Shown here piece by piece: positions 26,316 through 36,303 of a DNA stretch of 64,000 nucleotides. Numbering within the stretch: the first letter of the stretch is position 1; the number at the start of each line of letters is the position of its first letter. Source of the stretch: Desulfuromonadales bacterium (lineage in GTDB: Bacteria > Desulfobacterota > Desulfuromonadia > Geobacterales > Pseudopelobacteraceae); NCBI GenBank assembly GCA_013349405.1, contig DUZS01000007.1, forward strand, positions 43,386-107,385, in the 5' to 3' direction. The translations under genes and the position numbers were made by a program. Below the pieces are notes generated by a model. That model made no database searches and was not told the DNA's origin. It saw only the letters and a list, made by a program, of their open reading frames with translations.

Positions 26316-26507
26316 GTGTCAGCAGCACCGACAGTCACCGCTGCACTCTGCAGCGGCTGCGGTCGCTGCGTGGCCGCCTGCCCTGAAAAAATAATCACCC
26401 TGGAGTCAGACCGGTTTCATAAGTGTGCTGTGATTCAACAGCCGGAGCGCTGCACCTTCTGTGGTCGGTGTGTCGATACCTGCCCGATTGATGCGCTGCA
26501 TTGGTGA
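26316..26507 (+). CDS. 2[4Fe-4S] ferredoxin-type protein
   Basis: A small protein with two CxxCxxCxxxC sites: CSGCGRCVAAC and CTFCGRCVDTCP, binding two [4Fe-4S] clusters as an electron carrier. The GTG at 26316, just after the stop of the Cys-rich gene, gives 63 residues and no overlap. An ATG at 26232 would add 28 residues that overlap the preceding gene in another frame, so I prefer the GTG. Confidence 0.75.
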   Translation: MSAAPTVTAALCSGCGRCVAACPEKIITLESDRFHKCAVIQQPERCTFCGRCVDTCPIDALHW

Positions 26508-26642
26508 ACTAATATTTGACAGAATGCCGGCCGTTTCTGTATACAGGGACATTAATTTTATTATCACGGCAGTACTTCATCTGCGAAAGCCCGATTTTCG
26601 CACACTCTTTCAATCCTTTAAAAATTCGGTGACCTCACTCCC

Positions 26643-28271
26643 ATGCCAAAATCGAGAGAACTTGCCCAAGCAAATCTGGAAAATATCTTCCGGATTTTTA
26701 CCGTCCCGGAAGCTCCCGACTCTACGTTAGGTCGCATTGACCAGGCTATATCCGATAATCTGACCGGTTTTCTGCAGGAACATATCGTCGCCGTCGAGCG
26801 CGACCTTGATGAAATTGAGATGGATTTTTCCCAGTCAATCATCCCGGAAAATCCGACCTTCGTTTCCGATTACACGGAATTCCTCAAGGAAAAACTCGTT
26901 TCCCAATCAGTACATACCGCCTCGCCGGGGTTCATCGGCCATATGACCTCTGCCCTCCCCTACTTCATGCTGCCGCTCTCCCGGATCCTGACCGCTCTTA
27001 ACCAGAATCTGGTCAAGGTGGAAACGTCGCGCGCCTTTACTCCCATGGAGCGACAGGTGCTGGCGATGCTCCATCGCTTGATCTACAGCGGCAGCGACGA
27101 ATTTTACCACCAGTGGATTCAGAACAGCAACTACTCCCTCGGCGCCTTCTGCTCCGGCGGCACCATCGCCAACGTCACCGCCCTCTGGGCGGCCCGCAAC
27201 CGCCTCTGCGGACCATCGGGCGATTTCAAGGGGATTGCGCGGGAGGGTCTGCTTAAAGCCCTGCAACACCTTGACTGCCAGGGCCTGGCCATTCTGGTCT
27301 CCCGTCGGGGGCATTATTCGCTCGGTAAAGCCGCCGACCTGCTCGGTATCGGGCGGGATAACCTGGTCGCCGTCGAAACGGATGACAACAACCGTATCGA
27401 TATGAAGCGGCTTCGTGAGCACTGCTCACGCCTGCAAGCCGATGGCATCCGCCCGTTGGCCATCATTGGCCTCGGCGGAACCACTGAAACAGGCAATGTC
27501 GATCCTCTTGAGAAATTGGCAGATTTTGCCGCTGAACTGGGGTGTCACTTCCATGTGGATGCTGCCTGGGGGGGACCGACCCTGTTCTCCGATACCTACC
27601 GGGGACTGCTGCGAGGCATCGAACGGGCCGACTCGGTAACCATTGATGCGCATAAGCAACTCTATGTGCCGATGGGTGCCGGCATGGTGCTGTTCAAGGA
27701 TCCGGCAACGCTCTCCTCAATCGAACACCATGCCGCCTACATCATCCGGCGTGGTTCGCGGGATCTCGGGAGCCGCACCCTTGAAGGCTCGCGCCCCGGC
27801 ATGGCCATGCTGGTACACGCCGGTCTCTCCATCATCGGCCGCAAGGGCTATGAACTGCTTATAGATCAGGGCATCGAGCGCGCCCGCCGCTTTGCCCGCC
27901 GCATCGACGCCCATCCCGACTTTGAACTGGTATCCGAGCCCGAGCTCAACATCCTCACCTATCGCTATATACCGGCCTGGGCGCAACAGTCCCTGTCACA
28001 AGCTCCGGTAGAGCGGGCAGCCCGCATCAACGAACTACTCGACAAAATCATCGAAACCATGCAGAAGCGCCAGCGCGAGGCGGGCAGAACCTTCGTCTCC
28101 CGCACCCGCCTCGCTCCCGGCCGCTATAACGGTGACACTATCACCGTCTTCCGAGTGGTTATGGCCAACCCCCTGACCACTGAAGAAATCCTTGCTGCCG
28201 TCCTTGATGAGCAGTGCGAGATCGCCGCTCAGCCGGATATTCAGGCCCTGCTGCAGCAGATCAGGGAATAG
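26643..28271 (+). CDS. panP: PLP-dependent aspartate/glutamate decarboxylase, PanP type
   Basis: A 542-residue group II PLP decarboxylase. The PLP lysine is K338 in TIDAHKQLYVP, preceded by the cofactor-binding HVDAAWGG. Length, the long N-terminal extension (LGRIDQAISDNLTGFLQ) and the overall pattern fit PanP, which makes beta-alanine from aspartate for pantothenate in organisms lacking PanD. A glutamate decarboxylase role cannot be excluded. It ends convergent with the RCC1-repeat gene, 21 bases apart. Confidence 0.82.
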   Translation: MPKSRELAQANLENIFRIFTVPEAPDSTLGRIDQAISDNLTGFLQEHIVAVERDLDEIEMDFSQSIIPENPTFVSDYTEFLKEKLVSQSVHTASPGFIGHMTSALPYFMLPLSRILTALNQNLVKVETSRAFTPMERQVLAMLHRLIYSGSDEFYHQWIQNSNYSLGAFCSGGTIANVTALWAARNRLCGPSGDFKGIAREGLLKALQHLDCQGLAILVSRRGHYSLGKAADLLGIGRDNLVAVETDDNNRIDMKRLREHCSRLQADGIRPLAIIGLGGTTETGNVDPLEKLADFAAELGCHFHVDAAWGGPTLFSDTYRGLLRGIERADSVTIDAHKQLYVPMGAGMVLFKDPATLSSIEHHAAYIIRRGSRDLGSRTLEGSRPGMAMLVHAGLSIIGRKGYELLIDQGIERARRFARRIDAHPDFELVSEPELNILTYRYIPAWAQQSLSQAPVERAARINELLDKIIETMQKRQREAGRTFVSRTRLAPGRYNGDTITVFRVVMANPLTTEEILAAVLDEQCEIAAQPDIQALLQQIRE

Positions 28272-28292
28272 TCCGATTCAGTAATAGTGACT

Positions 28293-29435
28293 CTAAAGGG
28301 CGTCCTCATAATCGTTGTATTGCGCAGTTACTCCTTTGCTCATACCCGCGTCTGCCAGAAGAGATGAGCTATCCGGATTAAATTTCCACGCATTTACCGT
28401 GTCAGGATTCACTACCGCTGCAACCAGAACCGGACCATTGTAGCCCTCTGCCGGAAGCGGAGAACTGCTCCCGATATTCGGAGTGACTTTGCCCCATGCC
28501 AGTACAGTGTTGTCCCGAGTAATCGCGATGGTCTGGCCCATTGAAGCGGTAATATCGGCAACGTTACTGAGGCCTTCTACCTGAATCGGTGAGAAACTGA
28601 AGGAAAGTTTCGTGCCGCCCAACTGACCGGCATCATTGTTTCCCCATGTCCATACCGTGCCATCGCGTCTGAGTGCGGCCACGTGCCAGTTGCCGGCTGC
28701 AATGGCTGCAACATCGCCGAGGCCACTCACTTGAACCGGAGTTCTGCTCCGCTTTGTGCTGCCGATACCGAGCTGTCCTGAACCGTTAAATCCCCATGAC
28801 CATACGGTACCATCACTTTTTAACACCGTAGTATTATATACCCCCGCAGCAACTGCAGTTACATTTTCGAGACCCTGCAGGCGCATTGGGGTCAGACGGT
28901 CCTGTTGGTCTCCGGTTCCAAGTTGGCCCGACTGGTTGCCACCCCAGACCCAGACCGTCCCGTCTTTTTTCAAGGCAACAACATGAGCTCCTCCGGTTGC
29001 AATGGCTGTGATTTCGGAGAGACCAGGAACTTTCAGCGGAATCGCTGAATTTTCAGTCTTGCCGTTTCCAAGTTGTCCCGTACGATTCAGCCCCCATGCC
29101 CATACCGAGCCATCTTTTTTCAAAGCGACAGAATGATTACCTCCGGTGGCAGTAGCAACAATCGAGTTCAAGCCGGCAACTACCGTAGGTACAAGCGCTT
29201 CACCTTCAAATTCGCCATTGCCCAGCTGACCGTATTCGTTGTCACCCGTAACCCAGACCTTGCCATCCGGGGTGAGTGTTAATATGTGAGTTTCACCCTG
29301 CGAGTACCAGGGTGTTGCCGCCCATGCGGCGAGAGGGAGAGTTAAAAGAAATGCAACCAGAAGGCTTGTGATAAGAGGTGTCTTGATTTTGCATGCAGGT
29401 GAGACTGATACAGAAGTCTGAATATTCTTTTCCAT
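28293..29435 (-). CDS. secreted RCC1-repeat beta-propeller protein
   Basis: A 380-residue exported protein. The N-terminus is long and hydrophobic (signal cleavage near AAWA, about residue 40). It then carries five clear RCC1 blades with the repeat core VW-x-WG-x-N-x-x-GQLG (for example VWAWGLNRTGQLG, VWSWGFNGSGQLG) and further weaker blades, enough for a seven-bladed propeller. There is no catalytic motif, so a binding role at the cell surface is likely. AAGGAG precedes the ATG. Two tandem riboswitches lie in its leader. Confidence 0.88.
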   Translation of the reverse strand: MEKNIQTSVSVSPACKIKTPLITSLLVAFLLTLPLAAWAATPWYSQGETHILTLTPDGKVWVTGDNEYGQLGNGEFEGEALVPTVVAGLNSIVATATGGNHSVALKKDGSVWAWGLNRTGQLGNGKTENSAIPLKVPGLSEITAIATGGAHVVALKKDGTVWVWGGNQSGQLGTGDQQDRLTPMRLQGLENVTAVAAGVYNTTVLKSDGTVWSWGFNGSGQLGIGSTKRSRTPVQVSGLGDVAAIAAGNWHVAALRRDGTVWTWGNNDAGQLGGTKLSFSFSPIQVEGLSNVADITASMGQTIAITRDNTVLAWGKVTPNIGSSSPLPAEGYNGPVLVAAVVNPDTVNAWKFNPDSSSLLADAGMSKGVTAQYNDYEDAL

Positions 29436-29499
29436 GATTAAATTCTCCTTTTCGTAGCTGTGAGTAACGCCTTATATTCCACCAAGGCAAGTTATCACG

Positions 29500-29579
29500 C
29501 GACATTTCGGCAACCCGGCTGTCTCTTTAAGACCCTATGGGTTTTCCGCCCCATTCTCACGAATGGTTTAGTATTATCG
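29500..29579 (-). promoter_or_regulatory. second tandem GEMM-Ib (A20) riboswitch, gene-proximal
   Basis: On the minus strand P1 is CGATA (29575-29579) with TGTCG (29500-29504). TACTAAACC, a helix with a GTGA tetraloop, GGCGGAAAACCC, a GGTCTTAAAGAGAC hairpin and CAGCCGGGTTGCCGA follow. The base at the G20 position is A. No T-run terminator follows. A hairpin of GTGA-TAAC-GCCTT arms (within about 29461-29499) lies between the aptamer and the ribosome site, so this copy may act on translation or only on leader folding. Confidence 0.85.
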
Positions 29580-29671
29580 TCTGCCACGAGAGGTTCCAAG
29601 GCCTATAGCTGATCAAACTATAAGCCAACCGCGTACTGCAATTGATCCCACCCCCTTTCCGGAAAAACCAC

Positions 29672-29725
29672 AAAAAAGCCGGGTCACCATGGATATCGAT
29701 TTCTCGACATTTCGGCGACCCGGCT
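29672..29725 (-). terminator. terminator that pairs with the upstream riboswitch core
   Basis: The arm at 29677-29688 pairs over 12 positions (one G-U) with 29714-29725, which is the conserved AGCCGGGTCGCC of the aptamer itself. Six T's follow on the minus strand (29672-29677). Terminator and folded aptamer exclude each other, predicting an ON switch. Confidence 0.85.
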
Positions 29726-29784
29726 ATCTTCTAGAGACCCATTGGGCTTTCCGTCCTACCCTCGCGGGTAGTTTAGTTTTTTCG
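29705..29784 (-). promoter_or_regulatory. first tandem GEMM-Ib (A20) riboswitch, promoter-proximal
   Basis: On the minus strand AACTAAAC leads to a helix with a GCGA tetraloop, GGACGGAAAGCCC, a GGTCTCTAGAAGAT hairpin and the core AGCCGGGTCGCCGA ending in TGTCG. The base at the G20 position is A, as in the other two copies, so cGAMP rather than c-di-GMP is the expected ligand. P1 is weaker here (CGA with TCG). Its 3' half is captured by the terminator at 29672-29725. Confidence 0.85.
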
Positions 29785-29826
29785 TTATTTAGTAAAAAAT
29801 AATTCCTGATTTGTTTGTGGGACATC

Positions 29827-29853
29827 TATATAACTTTTTTTCCACAAATGCAA
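29827..29853 (-). promoter_or_regulatory. promoter of the riboswitch-RCC1 transcript
   Basis: On the minus strand TTGCAT (29848-29853) and TATATA (29827-29832) are separated by 15 bases in an AT-rich stretch, placing the start about 35 bases before the first aptamer. The short spacer lowers confidence. Confidence 0.45.
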
Positions 29854-29913
29854 GAAAAAAATAGTAACACTGTTTTTTATTTTTTATTGAGCCAGAAACG
29901 GTATTAAATGCCA

Positions 29914-30708
29914 CTATTGCAAAGAGAACTCGGACATTTTAACAAACCTGAAACCACGTTTCTTAAGTTCCGGCACCGCTGCCATGATCCCCGCCCCTGT
30001 ACCGGCTTCAGGGTGGTTCATATGCAGCAGGACAATGTCGCCCGGAATCGCCTGCAAAAGAGCCGTTTTAACCTGAGCAGCACTCCAGGTTGCACCGGCA
30101 TCACCGAGCAGGGAATAACCGGCGACCTCATGCCCCAGTTCCCGGGATATCTGCACCGCAATTTCATCATAGTAGGCGGTGCCCGAGCGATACAGTTTTG
30201 GCCGCACCCCGCTGATGGCCTCAATTTTACGGGCATTCAGCTCGATCTCCTCGACGACCTCACCGATACTCTTCGTGCCGACAATGCCATATATCGACCG
30301 ACCGGTAACTGACGCTGGCTTATGGCGGATGCCGTGGTTAGCGATTTCAAAGAGCGGATTGGCAGCAAGTTGCCTGAACAGGTCGGGGTTGGCATCGATC
30401 CAGCGGCCATTGATAAAGAGCGTCGCCGGAATCTCTTCACGGATCAAAAATTCCATCAGCCGGGAATCAACCCCTTTCCCTGTGGGACTGCCGCAGGCAT
30501 CAAGCGTCAGGGCAATAACCTTCTCGCCGCTGTCCAATCGAGTGCGAACACCCGGCACGTTTTCTCCCCACATGGCTGGCGTTACACCTGCGAAGCGGGA
30601 GGCAATCTGCTGTTTCAGGTTTTTCAGCGATGGGGAGGGAGAAGCGGCTAGACCGGGTGAAATACGAGTGATAATTAAGAAGATGAGCGCTGCCGTGACT
30701 CTCTTCAT
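29914..30708 (-). CDS. exported polysaccharide deacetylase-family protein
   Basis: A 264-residue NodB-fold protein with an N-terminal signal (about 1-22). Motif 1 reads TLD70-A-C-G where classical enzymes have TFDDG, so the second Asp (a metal ligand) is absent. Motif 2 keeps H125-x3-H129 (HGIRH), and motif 3 reads YRSGTAYYDE. The substitution is known in a subset of the family. Activity on peptidoglycan or an exopolysaccharide is plausible but unproven. AAGGA lies before the ATG. The gene stands alone upstream of the riboswitch region. Confidence 0.82.
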   Translation of the reverse strand: MKRVTAALIFLIITRISPGLAASPSPSLKNLKQQIASRFAGVTPAMWGENVPGVRTRLDSGEKVIALTLDACGSPTGKGVDSRLMEFLIREEIPATLFINGRWIDANPDLFRQLAANPLFEIANHGIRHKPASVTGRSIYGIVGTKSIGEVVEEIELNARKIEAISGVRPKLYRSGTAYYDEIAVQISRELGHEVAGYSLLGDAGATWSAAQVKTALLQAIPGDIVLLHMNHPEAGTGAGIMAAVPELKKRGFRFVKMSEFSLQ

Positions 30709-30908
30709 GGAGAATTTCCTTATTTAAATTTTCGGTTGCTCCGCGTTCTCCGCGCCTCTGCGTGAGGCCGTTCTTCTTTTACGTCTCTGCATTCCATTCT
30801 TCTGCATATTGCAATTGGATGCAACTACAAAGCTTTCCCGCTTGACAGAAAAATTTATAGCGGTAGTCTGTCACCTCTTCATTCCATCCTAAAATCAGGA
30901 GCGCCACC

Positions 30909-32240
30909 GTGTCACGACGCCTGCCAAAGATGCTGTATGCCGATCATAAAGGTAACATTTTCGACCACCCGGAGCTCTGCATGGCCGGCATGAACGGCAC
31001 GGTACCGACCCTGCCGGAGGATGTCGAACTGATACCGCTCCCCGAAGACAGCAAGCTGTTCACCATGCCGTCGATGCCGCCGGTCGCGTGGGACGCTCGC
31101 AAAAAAGCCTTCATCACGGTCGATAGCATTCGTGAAGGAAAACGGAGTCAGCGGATCCAGGCGGTGTCTGCATTTATGGCTCCCGGGTATCTGCGTACGC
31201 TGCTGCCGGCGTGCGATTATTCACAGAAGCGGGAGCTGCTGCCGCTCTGGTCATATACTGCTGTCGGCTGGGACGAGGAGCGCGACTGTTTCGTGGTCGC
31301 CGCCACCAAAGTGGATGGCAACAGCAATTGGAATCCGGTGAACTATGACGACCGTACTCTTGATCCGCTGGTCAGGAAGCTGTTGAAGGAGATGCCGCAC
31401 AACCGCCTGCTGGAGCAGCTGGCGCGCTGCGCCGTCGATTACCACTGTTTTGCCGCCAAAAATCTCTTTTATCGCCGCTGGGAGGCACCGCTGCCGACCT
31501 CGCCGATCTGCAATTCCGCCTGCCTCGGCTGCATCAGCCTGCAGGCGTCGGAATGCTGCCCCTCCAATCATGACCGGATCAGCTTTGTCCCGACGCCCGA
31601 GGAGTTGTGCGAACTCGCCCTCCCTCACCTGGAACAGGCCGAACAGGCGATAGTGTCCTACGGCCAGGGGTGTGAGGGTGATCCGATTCTGCAGGCCGAT
31701 ACCATCGCGGAGGCAACAATCCGGATGAAAAAGGGAACGTCGCGCGGCACGGTTAATTTTAATTCGAACGGTTCCATTCCGGAGCGGGTGCAGCTGCTCT
31801 GCGATACCGGGATGGATTCATTCCGTTTTTCAATGAATTCAGTCCGCGAAGATACCTACAACCGTTATTACAGACCAAAGGGGTACACCTTTACCGATGT
31901 TGTCACGTCTGTAAAAACAGCCAAACAGGCAGACCGCTTCACCATGATCAACTATCTCGTTTCCCCCGGTGTTTCAGATGCTCCGGAGGAGGTCGAGGCA
32001 CTGCTGAAATTTGTTGCCGACACGCAGATCGACATGATTCAGATGCGCAATCTGTCAATTGATCCTGACTATTATAACCGTGAGATGGCGGTGCAAGGGA
32101 AGGGGATCGGCATGTACCGGCTGCTGCAGCGGCTTAAGAAAGAGTTTCCGAAGCTGCAGTTCGGCTACTATAACCGCACAAAAGAAAATTTCTACCCAAC
32201 AGGGTACGAGACCGGCTGGCCGGTGAAACAGGGGGTCTAA
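30909..32240 (+). CDS. radical SAM protein
   Basis: A 443-residue radical SAM enzyme. The cluster motif is C201-x3-C205-x2-C208 (ICNSACLGC), followed by a TIM-barrel pattern (QADTIAEA, NFNSNGSIPERVQLL, DSFRFSMNS, MINYLVSPGVSDAPEE). The motif starts unusually late: about 200 residues precede it, forming an uncharacterised N-terminal domain. GTG start with AGGAG 8 bases upstream. The substrate is unknown. Confidence 0.85.
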   Translation: MSRRLPKMLYADHKGNIFDHPELCMAGMNGTVPTLPEDVELIPLPEDSKLFTMPSMPPVAWDARKKAFITVDSIREGKRSQRIQAVSAFMAPGYLRTLLPACDYSQKRELLPLWSYTAVGWDEERDCFVVAATKVDGNSNWNPVNYDDRTLDPLVRKLLKEMPHNRLLEQLARCAVDYHCFAAKNLFYRRWEAPLPTSPICNSACLGCISLQASECCPSNHDRISFVPTPEELCELALPHLEQAEQAIVSYGQGCEGDPILQADTIAEATIRMKKGTSRGTVNFNSNGSIPERVQLLCDTGMDSFRFSMNSVREDTYNRYYRPKGYTFTDVVTSVKTAKQADRFTMINYLVSPGVSDAPEEVEALLKFVADTQIDMIQMRNLSIDPDYYNREMAVQGKGIGMYRLLQRLKKEFPKLQFGYYNRTKENFYPTGYETGWPVKQGV

Positions 32241-32280
32241 GCCTGCCCCTGTTCCCCGGGAGCGGCCAATGGAGGGAGGA

Positions 32281-32457
32281 TTAGGAGATTTTCTGATCCT
32301 TCCCGACAAAGGAGTAGATAATTGCTCCAAGAGGGCCGAGGAAGATGAGAACGAGAATCCAAATTATCTTGTTATATCCGGAAAAATCACCTTTTAGGCA
32401 GTCGACGATCTGAAAAATCCAGTAAACCAGCAGAATTAATCCAATAATAAAACCCAT
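32281..32457 (-). CDS. PLDc_N-type small membrane protein
   Basis: About 58 residues with two membrane helices and the motif FQIVDCLKGDFSGYNKIIWILVL-type layout of the PLDc_N domain, which is also found at the N-terminus of cardiolipin synthases. GGGAG lies 5 bases before the ATG at 32457; a GTG at 32463 is also open. Function unknown. Confidence 0.75.
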   Translation of the reverse strand: MGFIIGLILLVYWIFQIVDCLKGDFSGYNKIIWILVLIFLGPLGAIIYSFVGKDQKIS

Positions 32458-32553
32458 AATCACTCCCTTCAGAACGTATAGCAGGATTTTTTACAGGTAG
32501 AATTTACATCAATATTTTCAAAAGTCAATTTTTAAGCCCCGCACGGAGTAGCG

Positions 32554-33771
32554 ATGTTCCAAACTAATCGTAATATTGTACTGCTTTTTACAACCCGCAC
32601 TCTCAGGCTGTTCGGCTATGGCTTTCTCTCCATCGTGCTTGCCCTCTATCTTTCAGAATCCGGCTTCACTGATGTTCTCATGGGAGTCATGTTCTCGCTG
32701 ACACTGGTCGGAGATGCCGGAATATCGCTGTTTCTCACCACTACCGCTGATCGCTTCGGCCGCAAAAAAACCTTGATTATCGGCGCGCTCCTCATGATGG
32801 TCGCCGGCGTGGTTTTCGTGTTGACCAGTAATCCGCTGCTGCTTATCCTTGCCGCAATTGTCGGAGTCATCAGCCCGAGCGGCAACGAAATCGGCCCGTT
32901 TCTTCCGGTTGAACAGGCGATGCTGTCACAACTTGTGCCTCAAGAACAACGAACGGGAGTTTTTGCCTGGTACAATCTGGCCGGTTCTCTCGCAACCGCT
33001 GCCGGTGCGCTTATTGGCGGTTTTCTTACCACGCAGCTGCAACGTAACGGGTTCAACCCACTCAATTCCTATCGGATTATTCTCTGCGGCTATGCCCTGA
33101 TTGGCGGCCTGCTGACACTGGTCTTTACCGGTTTAACCGGAGAATGTGAAGCGGTTCCGTCATCTCTGGCAGCCTCGACGCCGAATCGTTACGGACTGCA
33201 CAAATCGCGTGGCGTCGTTACGAAGCTTTCGCTGCTTTTCTCACTGGATGCCTTTGCCGGAGGGTTTGTTCTGCAGAGTTTTATGGCGTACTGGTTTCAT
33301 GTCCGCTTCAGTGCAGATGAAGCGATGCTGGGGAGCATATTCTTCGCGGCCAATCTGCTCGCCGGTTTTTCAGCGCTGCTGGCGGTGCCGCTCGCAAAAA
33401 AGATCGGGCTGATACGCACCATGGTATTCACCCATCTGCCGTCAAATATTCTGCTTATCCTCGTGCCATTCATGCCGAATTTTCCGCTCGCAATAACCAT
33501 GCTGCTGCTGCGCTTCAGCATCTCCCAGATGGATGTGCCGACGCGTCAGGCCTATACGATGGCCGTCGTTGATCCTGATGAGCGTTCAGCAGCAGCCGGC
33601 ATCACCGGTATTGCCCGCTCAGTCGGTGCCTCTCTTGCTCCCACCGTGGCCGGAGCATTGCTTTCGGTATCGATGGGGAGTCCCTTCATCATCGCGGGTG
33701 GCTTGAAAATCGTCTACGATCTTATTCTGTACCGCGATTTCAAGGCATCCAGAGTCGCCGATGAGGTCTGA
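32554..33771 (+). CDS. MFS transporter
   Basis: A 405-residue, 12-helix major facilitator. The loop 2-3 motif reads ADRFGRKKTLIIGA and repeats weakly after helix 8. The pattern at the N-terminus (RTLRLFGYGFLSIVLALYLSE) is typical of drug/metabolite exporters of the family. The substrate is not inferable. It precedes groES; the groESL promoter starts just after its stop. Confidence 0.88.
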   Translation: MFQTNRNIVLLFTTRTLRLFGYGFLSIVLALYLSESGFTDVLMGVMFSLTLVGDAGISLFLTTTADRFGRKKTLIIGALLMMVAGVVFVLTSNPLLLILAAIVGVISPSGNEIGPFLPVEQAMLSQLVPQEQRTGVFAWYNLAGSLATAAGALIGGFLTTQLQRNGFNPLNSYRIILCGYALIGGLLTLVFTGLTGECEAVPSSLAASTPNRYGLHKSRGVVTKLSLLFSLDAFAGGFVLQSFMAYWFHVRFSADEAMLGSIFFAANLLAGFSALLAVPLAKKIGLIRTMVFTHLPSNILLILVPFMPNFPLAITMLLLRFSISQMDVPTRQAYTMAVVDPDERSAAAGITGIARSVGASLAPTVAGALLSVSMGSPFIIAGGLKIVYDLILYRDFKASRVADEV

Positions 33772-33792
33772 ATAAAAAATTTCAGATACCCC

Positions 33793-33821
33793 TTGATTTT
33801 TGAATTGGCGCTGTTTATATT
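33793..33821 (+). promoter_or_regulatory. groESL promoter
   Basis: TTGATT (33793-33798), a 17-base spacer and TATATT (33816-33821). The CIRCE operator begins 8 bases downstream, so the two overlap at the start site. Confidence 0.75.
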
Positions 33822-33828
33822 CCGACTG

Positions 33829-33855
33829 TTAGCACTCGACAACCGCGAGTGCTAA
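33829..33855 (+). promoter_or_regulatory. CIRCE operator (HrcA site)
   Basis: A perfect inverted repeat TTAGCACTC (33829-33837), 9-base spacer, GAGTGCTAA (33847-33855), the consensus binding site of the heat-shock repressor HrcA. It lies 48 bases before groES. Confidence 0.97.
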
Positions 33856-33903
33856 TTTCAACTTTACCACCACACCCCACAAGGATAGAAAGGAGAAGTA
33901 CAG

Positions 33904-34191
33904 ATGAATTTACGACCACTGCAGGACCGTATCATTGTCAAGAGAGTAGAAGAAGAGACCAAAACCGCAGGGGGCCTTTTCATCCCCGAGACCGCTAAAG
34001 AGAAGCCGCAGCGCGGCCAGATCATAGCTGCAGGTAACGGCAAGAAAACTGAAGACGGCAAAGTTCTGCCGCTGGACGTTAAAATCGGCGATATCGTCCT
34101 GTTCGGCAAATATGCCGGCACAGAAGTAAAAGTGGATGGCGAAGATTACCTGATGATGCGTGAAGACGATATTCTTGCTGTTGTAGAATAA
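33904..34191 (+). CDS. groS: co-chaperonin GroES
   Basis: A 95-residue ring co-chaperonin ([14 protein letters not shown], mobile loop [18 protein letters not shown], end DDILAVVE), full length. AGGAG lies before the ATG. It is first in the groESL operon under CIRCE control. Confidence 0.98.
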   Translation: MNLRPLQDRIIVKRVEEETKTAGGLFIPETAKEKPQRGQIIAAGNGKKTEDGKVLPLDVKIGDIVLFGKYAGTEVKVDGEDYLMMREDDILAVVE

Positions 34192-34244
34192 ACATTAAAA
34201 CCGAAAACGGGCGAACGTAATTCGCCTCTACAGAAAACAAATAA

Positions 34245-35924
<1,680 letters not shown>

Positions 35925-35954
35925 CCGATCAGCCACATCGCTTGATGTAATAAA

Positions 35955-35988
35955 AACAAGGCAGAGGACTTCGGTTCTCTGCCTTGTT
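35955..35988 (+). terminator. groESL terminator
   Basis: A 15-bp stem (35955-35969 with 35974-35988) closed by a TTCG tetraloop just after the groEL stop. The following T-run is short (TTTGCG), but stem and loop are strong. An A-run on the 5' side makes it usable on the other strand too. Confidence 0.75.
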
Positions 35989-36096
35989 TGCGTTGTGTCT
36001 ACTGGTGGAGAGGGCTTCAAAGGGTGGTTAAAATCCTTGTCTTTTTTATCCATCGTGGTACTGTTGTACAAAATTATGATCGATAGGAGGAACAGC

Positions 36097-36303
36097 ATGG
36101 AAGCCGTGCTCATTTCGCCAAAATTTCAAGTTGTCATACCGAAATCGGTACGGAGCCTCCTCAAACTGCTTCCTGGCCAAAAAGTCCAGATCCTGGCTTA
36201 CGACAATCGCGTGGAGATAATTCCCGAACTTTCCATCTCCGAAATGCGGGGATTTTTAAAAGGAATCGACACCTGCGTGGAACGGGAGAATGACCGGGTA
36301 TGA
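36097..36303 (+). CDS. AbrB-fold antitoxin
   Basis: A 68-residue SpoVT/AbrB DNA-binding protein (MEAVLISPKFQVVIPKSVRS) with a short toxin-binding tail (MRGFLKGIDTCVE). GGAGG lies 6 bases before the ATG. It overlaps the PIN toxin by 4 bases. Confidence 0.88.
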   Translation: MEAVLISPKFQVVIPKSVRSLLKLLPGQKVQILAYDNRVEIIPELSISEMRGFLKGIDTCVERENDRV

